A stretch of DNA of 64,000 nt, taken from contig BPQB01000017.1 of assembly GCA_019973155.2 (NCBI GenBank), forward strand, positions 434,001 to 498,000. The letters are read 5' to 3'. The notes beneath the pieces are model-generated. The model did not search any database. It saw nothing but the letters and a program-made list of their open reading frames with translations, and was not told the origin of the DNA. Source of the DNA: Phanerochaete sordida. Taxonomy: Eukaryota; Basidiomycota; Agaricomycetes; Polyporales; Phanerochaetaceae. The translations under genes were made by a program, and so were the position numbers. Below are positions 55,625 to 64,000 of the stretch, piece by piece (the first letter of the stretch is position 1; each line of letters opens with the position of its first letter).

Positions 55625-56611
55625 ATGACCAGCCGCCTGCCGAAACTCGTCGCTTTCGACCTTGAGTGCGTCTACCTAGGCCGCTCAGCACATACGAAGG
55701 TCTCTGAGACTCTAGTTCTGCCTAGCACAGCTACACCCTCTGGGATCTCTGGATAGACACCCATGTAACGCGTACGTCTGAGGCCCGGGTCGCGCGACAT
55801 GACTAAAGCCTCACTCGTCCGGTCGTCTTCAGCACCACTCAAGCGAGACGGGCAGAAGATCAACAGCATACATGACAGGTGCGCTCAACTGGTCCACATG
55901 TTGCTGTTGCTGGCCCACATAGTCCTCGCACAGACACGGCGAAGAGGTCGCGTTCTACCACGATGTCCCGGAGATACTGCATCGCCTACGCGCCGCGGGA
56001 GTCGTAGTAGCGGCTTGCTCGAGGACATCTACGCCTAAACTGTGAGTCAAGATGCTTCAGATGTCTTGCGTCGCGCTGAGCACCGACACAGGGCGCGTCA
56101 GGCACTGTCACTCTTGCTCGTTCCCCCGCAGGCCGGCGATAAGCATGGCACCCCGAAGCCCGCGATAGAGTTCTTTGACCACTTGGAGATATACCCTGGT
56201 GCGTGTTACCGTGCTGTGGGCTGTATTTCCCGCTGACCTTCGCACGCAGGCTCAAAGATACCGCACTTCCAGAGCCTGCACAAGAAGACGGGAATTCCGT
56301 ACTCCGAAATGGTGGGAACGACTACCACAGACACTTCTTCCCCGCCGTTGACCGAAACCATCCGCAGCTGTTCTTCGATGACGAACGACGGAACAACGAA
56401 GTTGAATCGCTCGGTACGTCCATGTACATTCAAAATGCGTCTACGACGACTGATACTGCATCCTTTGCATGGCACAGGCGTTACCTTTTGGCTCGTACAG
56501 CAAGGGACAGACGACCGCACTTTTGAGAAGGGTCTCGCAGAATGGCGTAAGCGGCATCCTGTGGAAGTCGCTGAGGACGCCAGCGGTACAGCAGCAGCAA
56601 GCACTGAGTAA
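55625..56611 (+). CDS. Magnesium-dependent phosphatase-1 (MDP-1)-like HAD phosphatase
   Basis: HAD-superfamily phosphatase of the MDP-1 type, acting on protein phosphotyrosine or sugar/fructosamine phosphates in characterised relatives. The start at 55625 has a good Kozak context (CCACCATGACC) and gives MTSRLPKLVAFDLD, where the second catalytic Asp codon is split by an intron (GA/C), then YTLWDLWIDTH: motif I D-L-D-Y-T. Later exons give GEEVAFYHDVPEILHRLRAA, GVVVAACSRTSTPKL (motif II), IEFFDHLEIYPG, SKIPHFQSLHKKTGIPYSEM (motif III Lys), LFFDDERRNNEVESLG (motif IV D-D-E) and VTFWLVQQGTDDRTFEKGLA. Seven introns by my reading, unusually dense for about 200 residues. The C-terminal tail is Ala-rich. 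All catalytic residues are intact. Confidence 0.88.
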
Positions 56612-57206
56612 TCATTTACACAGCAAATGGATGCCTTTCCACAGCCGTCTGGAGAGCTCTGTAGACTAGATTTCAGAATAAATCGGACGCGGCATCCCGG
56701 CGGATCTTGTTTACCGTTGTCTCGGTGCGGTTGAGTGTGTTTGCAGACTCGAAATCTGGAGGAGGGGTCGGACCCCCCTCGCAGACTAGATTCTGTGTTT
56801 GCAGATACGATTTCAGACTCCGCACCGCCTCACATACGACTCTCGTCGTCGCCGCATCTCTACCCACCCCCATTTTCACCGCCCTCCGCCTCGCTAACTG
56901 TCCAAGAGGGGTAACTGAAGGTGTGGAAGGAATTCGCAGGACTCTTGACCCCAACTCGAGGAACGAGCTACAATATGACATCACCACGCTCACAGCTCGC
57001 ATTCGCCCTCCGCTTTTTTGCTCTTCGTCTCGTAGTCCGTGCTGTGGTTTCGTAGATCTATGTCAATAGATTCTAAACTTCATTTCGCCTTCCGCACTAG
57101 AATCTACACTGCATAAAAACGCTGTGGAAAGGCATCCAATAAACCCATGATTCCGTGCTACCCAGAAGTCTAAGTCTGATGACCGACATTTATCAAAGGC
57201 TGCGAG
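56612..57206. other. Intergenic, no gene
   Basis: About 600 bp between two convergent genes. Sequences of the type CAGACTAGATT recur (56782, near 56660) and GAGGGGTCGGACCCCCCTC at about 56761-56779 can fold on itself. No boundary of a mobile element could be fixed. Confidence 0.4.
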
Positions 57207-58275
57207 CTAGCCGGAACTAGTGATAGCTATGCACATGCGTTCATTGAAGATCTGAAACGAAAATGTACGAGCACTACGACGGTGCCTCTGAGGTGAGTGC
57301 AGCTTCACGTAAGTATGCCTATGGGGTACTCACGGAGGAAATTGCGGCCACAATTTCAGCTTTCATCGTCTGGCGACATTGTGAAATATGCTCGGCGACA
57401 ACTGCACGACAACCTTCACAGCTGTTGCCGCGAAGGAAAAACGCCATAGCATCGCAGCTCGACAAAGCGCCCTCCCAAGTGCAATCCCTCAACTTCTCCA
57501 CTACATCTTTCATGTAGTCATCCCACCATTTGCGACAGCTGACAGTCGTGCCCGCCAAATTGAGTCTGGACACCCAGTCGTCGGAGTAGCCGCAACAACG
57601 GTGGTACCATACCCAACCTCCAGTGTTGATCCATGCCCAGGATGCCGATGAAATGTGGTCGACGACGGTAGAGGCGCATGCTTGACGGTACGCGAGTAGT
57701 CTTTGGAACGTCTCCGCGTTGATCCCCTCCAGCTCCTCCACCTTCGCGCCGATGAGCGAGGTCATCGGGACGCGGAGGCAGCGACGTGTTGCCTCGCGAG
57801 CCTCGTCCTTAAGATCGTATCGGCACGCGATGGCGTACACCCTCAGCGGTTCTTCATCGGCCAACCGTACAAGCGCAGCGCGCGCGGTGTCGAGCGCCCA
57901 CTCGATCTGGTACTTCCGAGCCCCCTCGAGGACGGAGACGGTAGTTGCGAGGTCGTCGAGGGTGGGCGGCATCTGGGGGATGCAGAATCGCAGGAGCACG
58001 TCGAGCTGGTGCGCTGGCTCTGACAGGGGCAGGACTGGGAGGCCGTCCTTCTGCTCATCCGCGACGCCGCTGGCGTCGTCGGGCTGCGGGAGCGAGAACA
58101 TGTCGGCGAATACGGACGACGCCTGCGCGAGCGTCGCCTTGCACAGGCGGTACTCCTCTCCATCGCTGGAGCGGAGGATGATGTCCGCGAACGGTGTGTT
58201 CGGGAAGGGCGGTCTTGGCTCGGGCGAAGAGGCGAGCGACCTTTCGGGTGGTTCGACAGAGCTGGTCGTCGACAT
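57207..58275 (-). CDS. BTB/POZ domain protein (array copy 1)
   Basis: Exon 1 (58275-57334) and exon 2 (57251-57207) encode about 328 residues. The N-terminal tail MSTTSSVEPPERSLASSPEP is followed by a BTB/POZ fold: TPFADIILRSSDGEEYRLCK, ATLAQASSVFADMFSLPQPD, VLPLSEPAHQLDVLLRFCIP, and BACK-like helices ARKYQIEWALDTARAALVRL and LRVYAIACRYDLKDEAREAT. The C-terminal half has KWWDDYMKDVVEKLRDCTWE and a C-x-x-C pair in GNSCEGCRAVVAEHIS. The last exon starts with ATC after a phase-0 intron and encodes IFNERMCIAITSSG. BTB domains dimerise or bind cullin-3; the partner is unknown. Three related genes follow immediately upstream on the same strand. Confidence 0.88.
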
Positions 58276-58526
58276 GGTGGTTGAGAGAAGATGGAGATAG
58301 CCCGTCCGCGGCTTTTTAAACAGCTGCATGCATCTCCTATGGTACGTTCTTTGCCACATGTGGAGACCCCTCAATTTACAGTAATTGCGATAGATTGCGA
58401 ACGTCTGCTCGAGCCTTCCATTATCCCCCAAACCGCAACTACACTGTCTTCCCCGCCCTTAGAAGTTCTACGGCGGATCATCAAATCATTGAAGGTGAAT
58501 GGTATCTGATGTGCGGTCTGCTAGCA

Positions 58527-59557
58527 TTATGGAAGACTTGGATCGAACACGTATGGGATCTGCAGCGGCGTGTATAGGGTGAGTTCCAACGTTCCATAAT
58601 CTACGCATAGCAGTGAGATGTGCTTACTGTGGAAATTTGGGCCGCAATCTCAGCCCGCAGGTTCTCAGTGAATTGGTCGATGTGCTCAGCGGCTCCAGCT
58701 CGGCACAGGTAGCAATTCTTGGAGCGAAGAAAGTGTTGGAGGCCGTCGCGGGACGACACCGCCCCTTCCCAAGTGCACGACCTCAGCTTCTCCGCCACGC
58801 CCTTCATATACGTGTCCCACCACTTCTTGCAGACCTCTCTGCGCCCAGTGTAATCCGTCCTGTTGACCGGCATCTTGTCGCAACACCCGTCGCTGAACCA
58901 AAGCCACTTGGTGTCCGGCGCGGCGATGCAGAGGGCATCGACCCAAGCCCACGACGCGATTCGGCCCACGACGACGGAGGCACAGGTCTGCCGGTATACG
59001 AGCAGCCTCTTGAACGCCTTCGCGCCGATGTCTCCGATCTCCTCGACCTCGGAATCGATGAGCGTTGCCAGCGGGATGCGGAGGCAGAGTCGCGCCGCTT
59101 CCCGCGCCTCGTCCTCGAGATTCAGCCGACACGCGATGGCGTACGCTCTGATAGGCTCGTCCTCCGCGAGCTGCACGAACGCCGCGCGCGCGCAGTCGAG
59201 GGCCCATTCGACCCGGTACTTCTTCGCGCTTTCCAGGAGGCGCACGGCGCAGCTGAGATCGCTGATGTCAGGTGGTGCGCGAGGGAGGCAGAAGTGCAGG
59301 AGGAGCTCGAGGTCTGCGGCCGGTTCGGCCACGGGTATCATGGGAAGATCGTCCACACGCTCGTCCACGCCCTTCTCGGCGTCTGAGGCGCTGAGGCGCG
59401 CGATTGTCTCTGCGAAGACGGGCGATGCCTGCGCGAGCATTCCTTTGCACATGCGGAACTCGACGTCGTCGCTGGAACGCAAGATGACATCGGCGAGCAC
59501 GACAGTCGGGAATGACGGCGACGACCGAATTGGTTCGTCGTCGCTGAGCGAGGTCAT
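58527..59557 (-). CDS. BTB/POZ domain protein (array copy 2)
   Basis: Exon 1 (59557-58628) begins MTSLSDDEPIRSSPSFPTVV and carries VLADVILRSSDDVEFRMCKG, MLAQASPVFAETIARLSASD, MIPVAEPAADLELLLHFCLP, then AKKYRVEWALDCARAAFVQL and IRAYAIACRLNLEDEAREAA. The C-terminal half contains SWAWVDALCIAAPDTKWLWF, KWWDTYMKGVAEKLRSCTWE and the C-x-x-C in SKNCYLCRAGAAEHID. The last exon (58559-58527), after the same phase-0 intron as in copy 1, encodes IPYVFDPSLP. Length about 320 residues. It aligns with copies 1 and 3 from end to end, so the array arose by tandem duplication. No transmembrane segment is present. Confidence 0.88.
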
Positions 59558-59900
59558 GGCGGTGTAAGACGAAGTGCGGTGGGAAAATGCGTACGTGTGC
59601 TTGACTGTGCACGATACACCTTTCGGCAAGATAACAATCTACATAGTTTTCAGCGCGTGGATGACGCAGAAGCCCACTCCCAAGAAATCGCGAATATTAG
59701 CACCGTTTCTCGAAGTATCCGACAGCGCCTCTTTCCCGCACAAAACCTCTCCTTTTCCACTACCTCGCACCAATTCAGAAGGGACGCGGCACCATGTACT
59801 AGTGCAAATATTTTGGTAAGCATATCACCCGGGTCATGAGAGAGAGAGCAAAATACACACAGTTGTCGAATGAAGGCCCCTGGAGTCTGGAGGCTTGGCC

Positions 59901-60936
59901 TTAGTTATTTGGATGAAAAGCGAGAGCGATCTGTAAGCCAAACACGGATGATATGCGTGAGTTTGACCCATCGTAAGATCATGAAACATGCACTCACATT
60001 TCCGACTTCCTTGTTGATTTCGGCCTGCATCATCTTTGTGAAATAGGTGATTTGCTGGACTGCCGACCTACGGCAGGCCTCGCAGCCGGCGTAGCGATGA
60101 AAATGTTCCAGGACTTCCAGTGGATCCACTTCTCCGTCTCAGGTATGTGAAGCTAGCCTCTTCGCGATGTCTTCCATGAGCTCGTTCCACCACTTCTTAC
60201 TTGAGGCCGCCCTCCAGAAACAATCCTTTCTGGTAACGAGGACGTCACAATTGTAACAATTTTGGAACCACAGCACTCGATCGGCCGGGCTCTTGCGACG
60301 GTATTCGTCGATCCATGCCCATGATGTGATACGGGAGACGACAGCTGAAGCACACGATTTTCTGTAGATGAGGAGGTTCCGGAAAGCTTGCAAAGTGATA
60401 CCGTCTAGGTCATCGATGCTCGCGGTGATGAGGGACTCGAGGAGAATGCGCAGGCAGCACTGCGCGGCGGCGCGAACTTCGTCCTCGAGGCTATATCGGG
60501 ACGCGACAGTGTACGCTTTGACAGGCTCATTCTGCGCGAAACAGACGAGCGCGGTGCGTGCAGCTTTGGTAGCTCGGTCAACCTGATACTTTCTCGCACC
60601 TTCTAGAAGGCGCGCGACGGTGGAGAGATCGTCGAGCGTAGGAGATATCTGGGGAATGCAGTACTGGAGGAGAATGTCGAGGTCCGCTGCGGGCTCTGTG
60701 AGCGCGATTACAGACACACCATCTCTCTTCTCGTCCGCGGCCGCGCTGGTGCTGTGTGGTTGGGGAAGAGATAACATGTCGGCAAAAACAGGGGAGGCTT
60801 GCGCAAGTGTTCGTTTGCACATGTGATATTCGACGCCGCCGCTCGATTGCAGGATGATGTCGGGGAAGGGGACGTCGGGGAACGGTGTAGGCGAGGACGG
60901 TGGGGCTGTCTCGGTGCTGCTGGGAGGCGACGACAT
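59901..60936 (-). pseudogene. BTB/POZ domain gene (array copy 3), interrupted by an in-frame stop
   Basis: Start at 60936 (MSSPPSSTETAPPSSPTPFP). The BTB fold is intact: VPFPDIILQSSGGVEYHMCK, RTLAQASPVFADMLSLPQPH, ALTEPAADLDILLQYCIPQI, ARKYQVDRATKAARTALVCF. In the C-terminal half the frame reads KKWWNELMEDIAKRLASHT and meets TGA at 60141-60139, where copies 1 and 2 have the Trp of CTWEG. Downstream the same frame continues with DGEVDPLEVLEHFHRYAGCE, the conserved C-x-x-C, MMQAEINKEVGN and, after the shared phase-0 intron, IALAFHPNN. The stop is thus a single nonsense codon in an otherwise coherent gene. Either a truncated 265-residue BTB protein is made or the copy is a young pseudogene; no intron that would remove the stop was found. 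Confidence 0.8.
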
Positions 60937-61312
60937 GGTGGTTTGAAAATAAGTTGGGGATGGCCGCGCAGTCGCTTGACGACATCTACAATGGGAAAGC
61001 TTTTGCCAAGTTCAGATCATCATCATATGCATACTGTGAAGCACCAAATATGTACAGATGACTGCCCAACGCTGTGGTCTACTTATGCGAATACGAGGCG
61101 GAGCACTGGAAGCTTATCGACATCGGTGCGATTGGATAGAGACTGGATTGAAGCTGTGCGAAGGCCTAGGATGGGAGAGTAAGTGCGAACTAAACCGAGA
61201 GTGATGCAACGGTGAGTTAGCGCTATAGTTGGATAACACTGAATACGAAGATAAATGGGAGCCTCAGGAGATCAAACTAACTCGCGTTTTTCCAATAAGA
61301 TACTGCAGGACT
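60937..61312. other. Intergenic between BTB copies 3 and 4
   Basis: 376 bp with no supported ORF; promoter of copy 3 and 3' region of copy 4. Confidence 0.5.
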
Positions 61313-62574
61313 TCAGCGACAGGTGGTTTCCCATTCCGAGAGCCGTCCTCTAGGATATGATGTCGCTGCATTAGGTGCACTCCTCGTGAGGGTAGGCGGG
61401 TGACTCGAGCCCTTGAAAGACGCGGTGGCGATAGATGCCGTTATGCGTTGTTGGGCAAGCATACCGAGGTAGAAGATCAGAAGGATCAAAAATGCCCACA
61501 GAAATGCTTTTGCACCGCGATTTGGGAGACAGTGTAGGTCGCAGCGCCCCAGGCGCACGACAGCGGTGGACAGCGGCGGGGAGCGCACGCCGGAGCAGAT
61601 CTCGAACTCCAGCGTGATCTAGAGAAAAGTCGCGTAAACGATACGCATCCGTGTTTATGCAGCCAGCGTACTTGGTTAATTGCCAGGGTTATATCGACGC
61701 GGAGCTGCGCGGTGGTGAGGAATATCTGGCTTGTGGCTACCGCGCAGCATTCTTTGCAGGCACCGCTTCGCAGAAATGCGTCCACGGCCCGCTGCGTATC
61801 GATTGCCTCGGGCGAGGTACAATCTCGAAGCGACAACGTTAGCGCGTAGGTGTACTCTCTCCACCACCTCGGCAGCCCGCGAAGAGATATAGGGGAGCTC
61901 GTCGAAGTTGTGCAGCTGCACGTCCAGCAGCTGTGACGCACGGCCCCAGGCACGACGGGAAGGTATAGCGGAGAGATCGTGGGGTTCGTTGTCAAATATG
62001 GGGAGCTAACCGCGACGTCGCGGCAGTCTTTGCGGTACTTGATAAGGCGACAATACTCTGCAGCGCTGATGCCCCGAAGCTCTTCGAGGCGGGAGTTGGT
62101 AAAGTGCGAAGGGGGAAGACGAAGGCAAGCCAGCGCAGCCTTACGAGCGATCTGCTCAAGGCCGTGGTAGCATGCGATCGCGTACACTTTGACGGGTTCC
62201 TCTGTCGCGAGCCTTTCCAGGGTCCCACAGGCAGCCTTCCTCGCGAAGGCGATTTGGTACTTGCTGTTGCACTGTAGGACGCGGATCGCGGTCGATAGGT
62301 CTGGAATCGGCGGGGGACCGCCCGGAAGGCAGCAGCGCAGAAGCATCTCTACTACATCTCCAGGCTCCGCGAGCTGTATGACAAGAGGTTGTCGCGAAGC
62401 GGAATGACTACCGAGGATGGTGTTCTCTTCGAGGTGGGCCAACGATAATAGGGGCTTGAATACCACTGAAGAGCGTAGCAGGTCGAGCTTGTGCATCGGA
62501 AAATCTTGACCATCGCTAGAGCGCAGGACAATATCGGCATCAGCACCATCGAGTTTTGTCGTTGCGATACGCAT
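61313..62574 (-). CDS. BTB/POZ domain protein with C-terminal transmembrane segment (array copy 4)
   Basis: Divergent member of the array. Exon 1 (62574-61672) gives MRIATTKLDGADADIVLRSS, DGQDFPMHKLDLLRSSVVFK, VIQLAEPGDVVEMLLRCCLP, NSKYQIAFARKAACGTLERL and VKVYAIACYHGLEQIARKAA. The C-terminal half keeps RWWREYTYALTLSLRDCTSP and the C-x-x-C in SGACKECCAVATSQIF, ending DITLAINQ. A 53-nt intron (61671-61619) in the same phase-0 position leads to an ATC-starting exon, but here it is long (306 nt) and encodes ITLEFEICSGVRSPP followed by a hydrophobic helix AFLWAFLILLIFYLGMLA and a Ser/Thr-rich tail. If the intron were retained, the frame would run to 61486 instead. About 401 residues when spliced. 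The array position and shared intron support common descent. Confidence 0.82.
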
Positions 62575-62748
62575 CTCTGTCCGTATGGGAGCGTCGACAA
62601 CTTGACTGTAGCAGCACGACTGTGTGCACGCGCCGCAGTGCTGAGAGCTGCAATTGGATTTCTGTTCGCACGCCGTGCCATATCATTGTCACCCAAACTA
62701 CACTGTCCCTGCGTGTGACAGACGTGCACGCACGCCTTGCGCACACTA

Positions 62749-63537
62749 TCAATTCTCTCGGTTCATCTGCTTCTGCACCAGCTCCCTAACCCCACCCTCC
62801 CAATCGACCCAGCATGTCGACAGGATAATCGCATGCCTCCCAAACCTCGCCGGCCACTTATCGCCCTCACGCGGCACGATCCCGTCGATCGCCCGCTCCT
62901 CCGCCACCGCCCAAATCCAGCGCGCAGTACCCTCATGTGCGAAGCCCATGCGCTCTGCGAGGCGGACACTGGGTAGGTTCTTGTGGTGCGCGCGCCACGA
63001 GACGCGGCGGAGGCCCAGGCCGGGCGGGCTCGAGCCCGGAAGCTCGAGTGCGAAGCGCATGAGCAGGCCGATAGCATTGCTCGCGACGTGCGTGCGCTGG
63101 AATCCATGGAAGACGGCCACGTACGCGATCTCGGCATTGAGGTGTGCGTCGCTGCAGCCGAAAAATCCGAGCGCGCCGGCGAGGCTTCCGCCGCGGTGCG
63201 GGTGCGAGGCGTCAGCGCGGGTCTTGTCGATGATCGCGAAGTAAATGTTCTCGGGGTTGCGCCGGACGTCGCGCTCGAGCCAGGTGAGCCATTCGTTCTT
63301 GTCGTGCCAAACGGTGGAATAGTAGCGGAAGAAGAGTGGATCCTTGGCGGTTTCGGCGTAGAACTCGTCGCCGTACTCGCCAGGGATGAACGGAACGAGT
63401 TTGACGCGGTCATTCTCCAGGGTGTCTGGGTGGATAGGAAAGATCCAGTTGATGTCGTATGGCTCTGGACCAAGGAGCTCCGAATGCGGGATTGCCGGTG
63501 GTGGTGGTGGCGAAGAGTATGCGTTCGTGTAGGACAT
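62749..63537 (-). CDS. GNAT N-acetyltransferase, RimJ/RimL-like (paralogue 2)
   Basis: Intronless, 262 residues, the same length as paralogue 1. N terminus MSYTNAYSSPPPPPAIPHSE, then GPEPYDINWIFPIHPDTLEN and DRVKLVPFIPGEYGDEFYAE. The core contains IYFAIIDKTRADASHPHRGG, SLAGALGFFGCSD, AEIAYVAVFHGFQRTHVASN and RRVSWRAHHKNLPSVRLAER with MGF. The C terminus is IILSTCWVDWEGGVRELVQK. All motifs of paralogue 1 are conserved, so both are probably active. Substrate unknown. Confidence 0.9.
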   Translation of the reverse strand: MSYTNAYSSPPPPPAIPHSELLGPEPYDINWIFPIHPDTLENDRVKLVPFIPGEYGDEFYAETAKDPLFFRYYSTVWHDKNEWLTWLERDVRRNPENIYFAIIDKTRADASHPHRGGSLAGALGFFGCSDAHLNAEIAYVAVFHGFQRTHVASNAIGLLMRFALELPGSSPPGLGLRRVSWRAHHKNLPSVRLAERMGFAHEGTARWIWAVAEERAIDGIVPREGDKWPARFGRHAIILSTCWVDWEGGVRELVQKQMNREN

Positions 63538-63899
63538 CTTGCTGGTACTGAAGGGCGTGGCTGCCCGCCTGTATTATATACAGATAGTTAGGGCGTGCTG
63601 TTAACACGCAATTTAGGCCTCCACTTGAGTTATGCCCATTCACATGTTCTGAGCTTCATAATTGCAATTCATGACATTTTTCTGACAGTAGGAGCATCTG
63701 AGTGGTCATCTGGGTAGATCGGTCGGCCGAAGAACCAGAAGACGTACATATATCGACACATATAATTATGGCTGCGTTGCATCTCAAAAGGCATGACGGA
63801 CTTCGAAGCAAATCACAGAGAGGACTAAGGGCGTGTGTCAGGACTTCTTCTTTCAGGATGTGCTGGATATGATTTGACGTACGTTCTTTCAGATGCTGT
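63538..63899. other. Intergenic between GNAT paralogues 2 and 3
   Basis: 362 bp, A/T-richer, no supported ORF. Confidence 0.5.
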
Positions 63900-64000
63900 C
63901 ACACAGCTCTGTCCATCTGCTCTTGCACCACCTCCCTGCCCCCGTTCTCCCAATCGTCGCAGCAGACGGACAGCAAGACCATGTGACGCCCAAACCTTTC
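63900..64000 (-). CDS. GNAT N-acetyltransferase, paralogue 3, C-terminal fragment cut by window end
   Basis: The minus strand reads ERFGRHMVLLSVCCDDWENG and then GREVVQEQMDRAV before TGA (63900-63902). This aligns with the last 33 residues of paralogues 1 and 2 (RFGRHAIILSTCWVDWEGGV in paralogue 2). The rest of the gene lies beyond position 64000, so this is a third copy, tandem with paralogue 2. Confidence 0.85.

Overview
The window reads as nuclear DNA of a filamentous basidiomycete, most likely an Agaricomycete (order inferred, not proven). The protein-coding genes are broken by many 50-80 nt GT-AG introns and GC content is high. Several gene families are ones I know from mushroom-forming fungi: an EF-hand/coiled-coil family, Kre2/Mnt1-type mannosyltransferases, HVA1 tudor proteins, fungal NACHT proteins, and arrays of BTB/POZ and GNAT paralogues. 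There are no bacterial operons, CRISPR arrays or rRNA genes.

Layout. 1-0.85 kb holds one copy of an approximately 0.8 kb dispersed repeat; an inverted second copy sits at 29.1-29.9 kb. From 1.5 to 6.3 kb are an AIF/FSP1-like flavoprotein and a BRD7/BRD9-like bromodomain protein (both minus). A nucleotidyltransferase-like gene (plus) ends at 8.2 kb, followed by a GT15 mannosyltransferase (minus, 9.5-11.2 kb). MON2, the large Golgi/endosome trafficking scaffold, fills 12.6-18.8 kb (plus). Next come a small ankyrin protein and a probable Sld3/Treslin-like replication protein (both minus), 2.3 kb of extremely GC-rich DNA, a homeodomain transcription factor with a 12-nt microexon (23.8-25.5 kb, plus) and a TOPORS-like RING E3 ligase (26.0-28.7 kb, minus).

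29-35.6 kb is gene-poor and repeat-rich: the second dispersed repeat, a small gene with an internal duplication, palindromes, and a 31-bp minisatellite with a 155-bp higher-order organisation. Housekeeping-type genes resume with an EF-hand/coiled-coil protein (35.6-39.5 kb), xylulokinase (40.5-43.4 kb) and an HVA1 tudor protein (45.2 kb).

The last 18 kb looks like an accessory/innate-immunity-like neighbourhood. It contains a fungal NACHT (NLR-like) STAND protein divergently paired with an AAA ATPase that has a C-terminal membrane helix and a 168-bp MITE in one intron. An MDP-1-type HAD phosphatase follows, then a tandem array of four BTB/POZ paralogues sharing the same phase-0 intron. One BTB copy carries a nonsense codon at a Trp conserved in its two closest neighbours, and another has a transmembrane tail. 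GNAT acetyltransferase paralogues lie at 45.6, 62.7 and 63.9 kb, the last cut by the window edge. Functional linkage among these genes is inference from proximity only.

Exon joins were made by eye from splice consensus and frame, so gene ends are more reliable than every internal boundary.
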